Assembly (NCBI GenBank): GCA_010909165.1 | Contig: VJWM01000393.1 | Location: forward strand, 1-22,982 | Direction: 5' to 3' | Length of the DNA stretch: 22,982 nucleotides | Source of the DNA: Anthoceros angustus | Taxonomy: Eukaryota; Streptophyta; Anthocerotopsida; Anthocerotales; Anthocerotaceae | Shown: positions 9,790 to 18,585 of the stretch, piece by piece | Layout of the letters: each line of letters begins with the position of its first letter | Position numbering within the stretch: position 1 is the first letter of the stretch | Notes under the pieces: model-generated | Seen by the model: only the letters and a program-made list of their open reading frames with translations | What the model was told of the DNA's origin: nothing | Databases searched by the model: none | Program-made: the position numbers and the translations under genes

Positions 9790-11403
9790 TTCACCACATT
9801 TTGCATACCCCTACCCATACCCGGAATCGACCGTCCATGTCATCATATCATTTGTGCCATGCTATGAGAAACCTAACTTTGCTGCATCGGCTGGAAATGA
9901 CGTAAGAACCTAATTTGACGTGCATTTTTAGTTGTCCATATTTTACCGCCACTCCGACTATGTTCCTACCTTCCGACTCAAACTTTGTTCACTTTGTTGA
10001 GGCACTTTAGTTTTCATGCGTCGAAAAGGAAATAAAATAGTATTATATTATTTTTATTTCTACAATTATTCAGCTATGGAATTCGAGCTGTGAATCAATG
10101 TATGTAAAATTTAAAGTAAAAAAAAGGTAAAGATACATTCGTGAAAAATGGACAAAAATAGAGAGAACGTGGAGACTTTATAAATATGCAAGAGATAGGA
10201 AGTCCCCATCTACACCGGGTGATGGAACAACTCTCTGACCTCGGCCAAAGGGGACTAGCCCCGTTGTCAACCTCGATTTAAGGGGACAAATAAGCAATGA
10301 AAGATACAACAAGATATAATTTCTTTCGGGATTACATTGTCCGTGGACTAAAAAGATTTCTTTTCAAGAATCGCTATTTGATTTATCTATGTTGTAAGAA
10401 TCGGTTTTGTATCTAAATTCTAGTATACTTATTTAGACTTTTGTCAAGTAGATCATTTCTAGATGATGAACAAACATGAAAAATTTTGAACACCCCAAAA
10501 TGGAAGTTGGTCCTTCTAGGCTTCATGTCCTCATGGGGTTGACAATTTCATCTTGAAACACAATTCTCCATCCATTGTAAATTATATTGCGAGATAAGGT
10601 AATGTACACAACTCCTATCATCTTTTCCGTCTTTTCGATTTCTTAAGCGTACAAAAATGTAAATATAAAGTCGCCAATTCCAAACACTTCCATTGACTAG
10701 GTGGAACAACGTGCAAATAGGCTTTGTATTGCAAAGTCCTCGTGATTAAACTTTCCCACTTGAGCGCTTGTTGGTTACGCTTGTAGATGGCGATAGAAAA
10801 CTTCTTACCCTTCTTTTACCATCCATACCATAAAAGTGTCCATTGTGGGCAACAAATCCAATTTCCGTACTTCACCATATGGATGTAAATTTAAAGGCTC
10901 AAGAGGGTTTCCACTCATAAAGGTTTGCGACTTGTAATTATCTCATTATCAAATGACACCAGCTCAAATAATACATCATAATTGTCGTCTACAACATGTG
11001 CAATCAAAGTAATATTAATCTCGATAGCACAAACTTTGATTACATGAACATGTCACCTATGTTTCTTTTTGGTTGAATTCTTGAACCGTCCATTGACCTA
11101 TGGCTAAAGAATATACATATAAATGAAACATGTCACGTGAATCATCCAGCTCATGCGCTAGAAATAATAAAAATGATCACTTTCCTCCTCATCAACAACT
11201 AGCACTAGCTTCTCGAGTGGTGGAAGCGGGTCCCAAATATCCGAATCTAAATCTAAATGCGAATATGAATTTCATCCATATATAAGGTGTCGACATACTA
11301 GTTCAACTTTGATATCCCATATCACTCTCGCCTAACCTTTGAAAAGATATTGATAATACAAATCCGCATCACCCAACTATTTGGATCCTTCGATGATTTT
11401 GTT

Positions 11404-12273
11404 CACTGCGAGCCGCGACCCCGTCTGCGAATCGTTTGGAAGTGGCTTGCCCTCCGGAATATTGCATGCGATGGAGACCTCACCTCCGACGGTGACTCTT
11501 GAAGCGAGAATTCCACATGGGCGATGGAAATTGGAAGTTGACTGGTGGCAATCACAACATGGGGGTTCCTTTCAAACGCTGGAGTGATCCGGCACCTTCA
11601 TTGCTTGGTCCTTAAGGAATTTCGGTTGGAGGCGGGTGGCAAACTTGACTGCAGCGTGTTGATCAACACTGGATTCCACTCGGGGTTGGAGGCGGTGTGA
11701 ATGGTGTGGAGGGCAAAGGAGCACGACATGTGTACTTCTTGGTGGTCAAGGATAAAATTGGAGAAAGTCATCTTGCTACATGTGTGTACCGAGGCGGTGT
11801 TAGTGCGCTATCTGAAAGCGATTGAACATCGTTGTGTTTGATTGGATTGTCACATGACATCCATTGTCATCTTCGTACACCACATTTTATCTCGTGGGTT
11901 TACAACATACAGTCTTCCCTAGCGGGGAGATTAGGAGCAGTTTGGCGATTGTATTGATACACTCTGCATGCGAATGGGCGCGCGCTTCTTTGAAATCGGT
12001 CCGTTGTTTACGAAATCCATACCTTGCACGTGCGACAGAGCGCCCATGATCTCGCTCATCAAATACGGCGTCAATCGGTGCGAACACATTCTCGAATCGT
12101 CACCACTCCCATGCTTCCTAGCTTGCGTGCTCCACCAGGTGTTCGTTGTCTAGAGTGCTCCGGGGACCTTGCCGCTTTGATGTGTTTGTTGTGTTCATAG
12201 CTTTGCTTGCATGCACGTTCTACCACGAGTGCGAGATACCATGGTATCGGTGCTTAAGACCCACCGGTTCCTC
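11404..12273. other. Unassigned sequence right of copy B
   Basis: Base composition changes at 11404 to GC-richer sequence. Short frames occur on both strands; the longest are about 60-70 codons, such as a minus-strand frame about 11887-12087. None is recognised. The interval could be decayed coding DNA or the distal part of the minus-strand gene called at 12274-12928, but nothing proves it. Confidence 0.4.
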
Positions 12274-12928
12274 CTACAGAATCCTCGAAACAAACACGTA
12301 GCCTATCCCATGCACGACACACCTCGATGCTGGAGCAAAGTTTTCCAATCCTACATCCCCCACCATCTGGCTGTCAAGCACACCCGGAGGAGGGGGCTCT
12401 TCTGCCTCCTTCACTTGCTGCTCCGCATCCCCAAGGACCATTGAGTTGTCGCCTGCAGCTGCTTCACCACATGCCATATGACCCTTGGTCTCAGGCTTCC
12501 TCGTTGGTCTCTGCTTCAACGACACATATGAACCCCGGGCACCAGCCATGTTGTTCACCATGGGCTCCTTATTGAACGTCTTTCCGCCTCCATAGCCAGG
12601 CTCCTCGCCCACCTCCTCCTCTTCCGTCGGCCAGCTGTCCATGGAATTGATTCGAAGGTCCATGAGCATGGTTGTCGCTGCGCATGGTTGTCGCTGCATG
12701 GTTGTCGCTGCGCATGGTTGTCGCTGCGCGAGAGTTGAGCATGGTTGTCCCTGCATGCACTAACGGGCTGTTCATTGTGGCGAGCGGTGATGGGGACACC
12801 CTGGCAAAATTGGAGGAACCTTTGATAGGGAGATAGCGTGAACGAGGGTTTGAGTTTGGGGAATACTGATTAAGAATGTTTTGTCCGTCACGGACGGTAG
12901 GTGTGAGCCAGTCAATGTCACATGGCAT
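12274..12928 (-). pseudogene. Possible broken hypothetical gene, minus strand
   Basis: Two overlapping minus-strand frames give ordinary, non-repetitive protein-like sequence that joins across a short minisatellite. The first frame (12928 to about 12670) starts with ATG and contains DWLTPTVRDGQNILNQYSP and a serine-proline stretch. The second (about 12660 to 12274) contains INSMDSWPTEEEEVGEEPG, a lysine/arginine-rich part (KQRPTRKPETKGH) and AEQQVKEAEEPPPPG. The switch between frames falls in the minisatellite, where 14- and 16-base units alternate. I recognise no domain, transmembrane segment or signal peptide. It may be a gene fragment, an element-borne gene or a chance frame. Confidence 0.3.
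12667..12755 (+). repeat. Minisatellite of CATGGTTGTCGCTG units
   Basis: CATGGTTGTCGCTG starts at 12667, 12683, 12697 and 12713, and a variant with CCCTG starts at 12740. Unit spacing is 16, 14, 16 and 27 bases. On the minus strand it reads as repeated Ala-Ala-Thr-Thr-Met in part. Confidence 0.85.
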
Positions 12929-13033
12929 GGGTGGAGGCGGTTACATGTGAACTACACCATATCGGTTTTCAATACTTTATTAGCGAGAAATGTATTCATC
13001 GGCATATACTTTGTACCTTGGGATGTATATTTG

Positions 13034-13062
13034 AATAATATTATTCCATGTATTTTACATGG
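13034..13062. repeat. Two adjacent palindromes
   Basis: AATAATATTATT (13034-13045) is a perfect 12-bp palindrome. It is followed at once by CCATGTA-TTT-TACATGG (13046-13062), a perfect 7-bp stem with a 3-base loop. Two bases later the telomere-like motif begins. Confidence 0.7.
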
Positions 13063-13064
13063 AT

Positions 13065-13080
13065 AACCCTAAAACCCTAA
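13065..13080 (+). promoter_or_regulatory. Telomere-like AACCCTAAAACCCTAA motif
   Basis: Two units of the plant-type telomere repeat complement, the first with an extra A. Such telo-boxes are known in plant promoters and as scattered interstitial repeats. There is no nearby convincing gene, so a promoter role is only a possibility. Confidence 0.4.
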
Positions 13081-13887
13081 GCAGTGAGCCGCTAGTGATG
13101 CATTGTCCAATTGTGTAACATGACGGTCTACACTTTTCCATATGCCGGTTTGTAAAGGTAGCTTTGGTCGTAATGTATCCCAAAAGTGAGTGATTGAAAT
13201 AAAGCCTAAATAAATGTTCTAGTCACTTGCCATAAATTTATAAGGATCTCTACTTTTTCTCCCAGATGCCTCTTTTGTTTAACCATGAGACATCGAGTGT
13301 GGAAATATTGCCAATAAATTTCAAGTTTTGATGAAGTGGAATGGGTTTGGGTGTATGCGTTGTATTTTTAAGCAGTTTCCCACAAACCCTCAAAATCAAC
13401 GTTAGAGTTTTCTTAAGTGCAAATTTTGATGACATATTTGGCGTCTCGGAAAGTGGAGTGTGTCACTAGCCCTAAGGAGACCTTGTTCTTGAGCAGCTAC
13501 ATCCAAAACAAAGCGGCAACCAACCATTCAATTGCGGTAGGAAGCAAGCCCTCCTTAATCTCCAGGCCATAGCCACTTCTCCCTCTACCAGCGTTGTTGG
13601 GTTAGCTTGCAGCCCAGCGAAGAACTCACGGGAAGCAAGACACTCGCCAAGGAAGCGTAATTATGGTACTTTACTTCTCAAAATTTGCCTTATATAGGGC
13701 ATACACATATGGCCTCCTTAGGCCAGCCTCCCTCTTCACACGGCTTCTAGCTACTCAACCTTATATCCGTGACCTTTCAAAAAGGTCTAATTAAAAATAT
13801 TCTTGGGGACCCTCCTAGCCACCAATGGTCTTTTAATAATCCTCATCTACTCCATCCACTTGCAACCATCATGGCCATCTCTTTATG

Positions 13888-13932
13888 TCACGGCGGATTG
13901 AGCAAGCTCCAACCGTGAAGGACATAGTCAAT
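13888..13932 (-). repeat. 45-bp inverted repeat arm, right copy
   Basis: Reverse complement of 501-545 with two single-base indels. Right of it the sequence (GCTATGATGG) still resembles the left arm weakly for about a dozen bases and then diverges. Confidence 0.7.
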
Positions 13933-14087
13933 CGTGAGGCTATGATGGTGTGCTATTCTAGGCGGAGAACAAAAGAAGGAAGACACACAGTCTTATGGAC
14001 AATACAATATCAATTAATCAATGAATGAAGTGTTTAAGTACAAAACTTGTAAAGCGTTTCACTTTAGGGCTAGGTTAATAACTTAAC

Positions 14088-14164
<77 letters not shown>
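14088..14164 (+). repeat. (TAA)25 microsatellite
   Basis: Twenty-five uninterrupted TAA units plus TA. It produces a meaningless polytyrosine frame on the minus strand. Such pure arrays are often polymorphic. Confidence 0.97.
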
Positions 14165-14165
<1 letters not shown>

Positions 14166-14608
14166 CCAAGTGGCGGTAGTTCTGGAGGAACCCTACCGTT
14201 CAACATACCCCTTAACCACGACACGGAAAATGCAAGCATCACAAGAGAATGGAGCCCGTTACACTTGGCGATGGCACGTGTGCTAGCGATAGCCATATTC
14301 CTTTTCACTAAATCTTGGCAGCGGAATAGCGAAGGCCGCGAGCGGCAAACAGCAAGCGGTGACACCTCCCCGACGATATACAGCAGAACAAACACTCTGA
14401 TCGGCGGGATGGGAAATCCAGTCGCTACATCGATAGCCATAAACCACTTGTAGTCGAGCAAAGCGGCAAAGAGCTCGGCTAAGAGAGATTCAGCGGTGGC
14501 GGTCGTCTGCCGGATTAATAGCATTAGTTGCGTTTAGATGTGAGGCTTCGCCACACGCCTTTCAAGGTGGCACTGTCCACCCACTAACTCAACTGAATGG
14601 TGATGCAA
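14165..14608. other. Unassigned sequence before the CACTA end
   Basis: No gene is recognised. Frames of 60-100 codons exist on both strands across 14165-14525 without family resemblance. The three bases before the CACTA terminus are CAA; their partner duplication at the other end was not found. Confidence 0.4.
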
Positions 14609-14624
14609 CCCTACTAGAAAAGGG
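14609..14624 (+). repeat. CACTA terminal inverted repeat, left end
   Basis: CCCTACTAGAAAAGGG differs from the widespread plant CACTA terminus CACTACTAGAAAAGGG only at its second base (A to C). Its position just outside a subterminal repeat array and downstream of a minus-strand Tnp2 fits the 3' end of the element. The substitution in the CACTA core would be expected to impair excision. Confidence 0.7.
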
Positions 14625-14639
14625 CACCCTATATTTACA

Positions 14640-14880
14640 CTTTATGTTAAGATTTGGACCCACGGATGTAACACTCATGTTGCAATTTTGGGGTCATGTA
14701 ACACTATTACTTGTTACACTTTGGCTTGGAAACCATACCACGGCCGTTGTTGCAATCATGTTGCAATGGTGTTGCAATTATGTTAAGATGAAGAGAGGTG
14801 GTTTTGCCTCTCTCAAAATTGCAACATGATTGCAACATCTAAAATGTTACAAGAGGTCTTGTAACACTTTTGGAGGCTTG
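14640..14880. repeat. CACTA subterminal repeat array
   Basis: About seven TTGCAA or TTGCAAT motifs in both orientations, and several TGTAACAC, TGTTACAC or GTTACAA motifs, lie within 240 bases. TGTTACAAGA-GG-TCTTGTAACA (14845-14866) is a perfect 10-bp stem, and AGAGAGG/CCTCTCT (14792-14798 with 14807-14813) forms the tip of a larger imperfect foldback. In En/Spm elements comparable subterminal motifs bind the TnpA protein; here binding is inferred from position only. Confidence 0.65.
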
Positions 14881-15239
14881 GTGCCGAACCTCCTCCCCAT
14901 CCACTATTCCTTTTACTTTTGCCCTTGCAATACCACGTTTTACTTGGTAGTTACCATGTCCTTCAATCGACCATATATAAATACATGCAATACATCCTTA
15001 TACTATACACATGTAGTCTACGATAAATGTAATATATTATTCTAAGTGCTATAAGGCGTATTCAATTTCATATAAAATAAGTTTGTATACTATGTCGTAT
15101 TCCATCATTACCTTTGACATACATATTCATGATGCGGTACTATGTATTTACTATACGTGTAAATAGCGCGCTCTTTCTACCCCTACTTTATAGCATGCGG
15201 CGCGGTTTGTCCTTCCACGTCACCAATAGCCAGCGGCTT

Positions 15240-18134
15240 CCATATGGCCCCTTGTCCCCACCTATCACCTTATTGTGACGCATCACGTGAGGTTATGCCC
15301 CTACAAGATTGTCTTTGTGCGGAGGAGTTTTGGTATGCTCGGCTTATGCTTTTACGCCTCCATGTAAGGCACTTCCTACTCGTCATCGTATGCACCTCGA
15401 AACTTCCGCCCTCGTTCGATTCCCAATTTTCTTCTTCCCTCGCTTGCGTTGGAGGCAAGCTTTGCCACTTCTACCGCTTCCCTCCACGCGCCTGCACACG
15501 TTGCACATACAAACCCGGCATGGCCATCATGAGTTACCAACGTTAATGGGTGTACCAATCACCATACGACCATTTGCCTTACCTTCCTCCGGTCCCTCCT
15601 CGTATCTTACGCCTGCTTGGTGGACATTTCCTCGTCCGTCCTTCTTCCGGTATCGCCGTGCCCTTATCACTCGCCCACCGGCTGCCGCCTCTACTCCTCC
15701 TCCTCTTTTCCTCTTCGCCACCCCTTTATCGCGGTGGCGTTGCCTCAGCGGGCTCCACTATGGTCCATGCTCTCGGCCTGCAAGATATATGTTCGATTAG
15801 GCACATCGTCCTCTTGACTGCCTCTTGGATCGTCCTGTTATCCAGCGTCCCCCGTCCTGTCCCCCTTGCCACGCATCATGCGGCCTTTGCCCATATCAAA
15901 GGCGCACATGATGCCCTCTTGAACCTCCTTCATTCTCTCTCCCCTGGACATCGCCTCATGCTGGTGCGCCTTTTGGCCCGAGCATGGATCTTTCTGGGTG
16001 ATCCACTTCTTGTCGTCCCCGCTCCTCCTACTCCCCTGCGTTTTTGGCATCCACCGTGCACACAAGTGTGTTTCCTCACAGTGACGGATCGTTGCCCCTC
16101 CGTGGTCCACCCGACTCCGCCTCCACACTCATTGTTCCGCCATTCAGCGGCGTCGTCAATCCGATCCCAACGGCCTCCACCCTCCGCAAACATGGCGTCA
16201 CCTTCCGGTCTCGGGCACTCCTCCACCTCTTCTCCATTTGCTTGCTGCCCACGTGGACCCTCGTCACTCCAATCACACCATTCCGGGCATGCGCTTCCAC
16301 CAAACACAGGCGATCGTGGTGTCGGGCACCACAATTTCGTCCATCTTGTCGTTTCCCCCTCTGCTGCCTCCCTCACCTTGCGCCCTCGTCGCGTGGCCCG
16401 TCTCCACTTCACATCTTGTTTCATCGTCGCCTTTCCCCCCAATACGTTGTGCCGCCTCCTCTCCTCCTCCCCCAAGCCCCTTGCCATCCATTCCTTCCTA
16501 GCCTCTCACGTCCACGCCACCACGTGCACCTGCTGCCTCCCACCCCTTCCTTCCGTCGCCTCGGAAGGCCACCATATCGGGATCCATCTCCAATTCAATG
16601 TCATTAAGCAAAATGGTCATTTCCTTGTTCTCCTTGCAATGGCACGAATCTACGGTGTCTTGTCATACACTCCACCTTACCATTGTAGGAACTCGGCAGA
16701 ACCCCACTATCGCGGACCGCCCACAGTGCATGGAAATCCTCTTCAACCTCCCATACTCGCCTCTTCTTCCGTTGGAAACCGCCCATCTTGATTCTCAAAC
16801 CTCACCACCCAGCCCGGCCGCCTTTCCCCATGGGTTTGGACCCATCCCCGTTTTGGCTAGCCTCTCTTTTGCTGCGATTTCATTGATGGCTCAAACTTCC
16901 GTTCCTCTTCAACTCCATCCGAGCCCATGCAAGTGCATCTTCCCACTCTTCGTCATCCACCATGCTCGGTTTCTTCCATGTCCTCCCCTCTACCATTTCC
17001 TCTAGCGCCTGCCCGCGCTTCCACATCGAGTGCGTGTCCGCGTCATGCGAAGTGTCGGCTTATCTTGGACTTGACCACCAGTGCAGGAATGCTTGAACAC
17101 GGATTTCACTAACTGTGCTTTCTCTTCTTGGAGCGTCCGCCATCTTGCGGTACCAGTTCATTCACAACCTTCGTCCTCACGGTACTGATTCTGCGTGCCT
17201 TGCCCGCTCGGCCCGCGAACAACATCGAGTCCCTCCCCCACACTTCATGTGGTTGCATGGCCTCCTTGACCATTTCACCCCATGCTTGTTTATCAAGGCT
17301 TTAACGATTGCATCGTTGTCGCACTCGCGCCCGGGACATCGAGACCTACGTCATCACGCGGTTAGAACACCACCTTGCAAATTGATTGCGCCATTCGAGA
17401 TCAAGTGCACGTTCGTGCGTCCATTGCCTCTGCCGTAGGCCCCTTCCGATTCCCACCCCTTCTTGCAATCGCCACCGCCCGGCCCTCGAAAGGTTGCCTC
17501 CCTTGTCCCCATGCTTAAACACACCGGCCATGCAGTGCTCCTGCCGTTTGTCCACCATGCCCACTCACCCGGCACCAAACTTGAGCGTGTGCACACTTTG
17601 CGGCGTCACTTGCGGCAAAGTGTGCACTTGGTGTGCACACTTTGCCATCACTTGCCGTTAAATCGACTCGCGACAACCAACCTCATCCAAGCGTAAATAG
17701 CTCCTCCTCTATGTCGTTCAATTCTTGCGCAATGCTCCAACTCCGCATCTGGTGGAGGTTCCAGATCTCGGCGTCGTCAAAATCAACTCCTTGACCATCT
17801 CGCCCTCGCCTCTTACCTTGGGTCTTGATGAGGAGGCCGCTTGATATGCGAATGAAGACCCTGGGTGCGGGGATGAGCGACCGCCGAGGCGGTTGCCCCC
17901 ATCCTCCCCACCCGATCGGTCCATCGTCGTCGGCGCTCGGCACGATGGTGTTCGCGGCGCCTTCGTCGCGACTCGGCAAGCCTCGGTGGCCATACTCTCC
18001 ACCTTGAACCGGTTGTCCACCGCGTTCCATCTTTGAAGGCAATGGCTTCCCTCTCGGGTGAAAGGCGCCATGAGTCCGGTATCGCATTCAAGACCATTTT
18101 GAAAAGCTTGTTTTGCAAAGGCCGAGGTGGTCAT
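15240..18134 (-). pseudogene. Coding-like stretch, probable second CACTA gene
   Basis: No domain is recognised. The minus strand is purine-rich and, in shifting frames, gives charged protein-like segments such as KAWGEMVKEAM-like text near 17260, DTHSMWKRGQALEEMV and DDEEWEDALAWARMELK near 16880-17035, and KVRGEGEMVKELIL near 17770-17830. Frames break every 100-200 codons. The position between Tnp2 and the 3' terminus is where En/Spm-type elements carry the TnpA-like DNA-binding protein, so this is the best guess. The opposite strand is open for 413 codons (15550-16791), but that reading is a low-complexity proline/serine/histidine sequence and looks like a by-product. The stretch could also hold captured host sequence. 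Confidence 0.35.
17589..17644. repeat. GTGCACACTTTGC inverted and direct repeat
   Basis: GTGCACACTTTGC at 17589-17601 pairs perfectly with GCAAAGTGTGCAC at 17615-17627 across a 13-base loop. A third copy in the first orientation, GTGTGCACACTTTGCC, begins at 17631. CACTTGC follows or separates the copies. Confidence 0.8.
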
Positions 18135-18585
18135 TTCGCTATCGGCGGGACCAGTAGCTGTGCACTTGCTACTTGCCCATAATCACAACATTTTCGACCA
18201 CAACCTCGGCGTGGAGCAATTTTCATGTCCCATTGGTTACGTTTGCGTTACTCGTGATGTATGATATTGCCCAAATGGCGCGGCGCTCTCAATGCCCCCA
18301 TTACTCCATTTTAACTAATCATCGACTTCCTCGACCATTCCCACACGTCACTTGGGTATTGGCACATTCCCATTGGATCTTGTTTGTTTGGAAATACTTT
18401 AATGCCCACTTGGCATCTTGGTTTTGTCAGTTCACTCAAGCGACATGCCACAATCTATGTGCAGCATGGGTTCCTCCTCTCCATCCCTCGCCGAGTAGGC
18501 ACGGCCAAGGCCCACCCTGTTTCCATCCGTCTCGGATGCATCATGCGAGTTACTGCGATGGCCACACAAATGGACCATCGATGGA

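Larger units (their letters stand above)
7009..11403 (+). repeat. 4.3-kb direct repeat, copy B
   Basis: Second copy of 545-4875, same orientation, slightly longer. In the first 450 bases I count only two or three clear substitutions but about nine indels against copy A. Several indels touch a CG or lie at a dyad loop, for example TTCGCAACTAATT against TTCGCTAATT and ACGACGAGAAA against ACGAAGAAA. The right end breaks into unrelated sequence at 11404. If the structure is a tandem duplication, this copy lacks the last 2.1 kb of the unit. Confidence 0.95.
12929..13887. other. Unassigned intergenic-like sequence
   Basis: No gene is recognised. Notable sites are adjacent palindromes and a telomere-like motif at 13034-13080 (listed separately) and a TATA-like TATATAG at 13691-13697 in sequence that could be part of an element promoter. 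Confidence 0.4.

Noticed and set aside
545-11403. Copies A and B as the two LTRs of one retrotransposon with a 2.1-kb interior
   Set aside because: No TG/CA ends, no primer binding site after 4875, no polypurine tract before 7009, no matching 5-bp target duplication, and the integrase fragment in between is a small relic without neighbouring pol domains.
13034-13045. AATAATATTATT as a geminivirus-like origin (nonanucleotide TAATATTAC)
   Set aside because: The nonanucleotide does not match at its last base, it is not in the loop of a GC-rich stem, and no replication-protein gene is nearby.
13065-13080. A true telomere or chromosome end
   Set aside because: Only two imperfect units, with ordinary sequence continuing on both sides.
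14087-14524. Minus-strand 145-codon frame ending in polytyrosine
   Set aside because: The tyrosine run is the (TAA)25 array read backwards; the rest has no recognisable similarity.
15550-16791. A 413-codon open frame on the plus strand
   Set aside because: It starts with GTG, is a proline/serine/histidine-rich low-complexity reading with no domain, lies opposite a purine-rich coding-like strand of the CACTA element, and long frames on both strands here follow from base composition.
17589-17644. A CRISPR-like array
   Set aside because: Only three short copies in alternating orientation with unequal spacing, inside a plant transposon.
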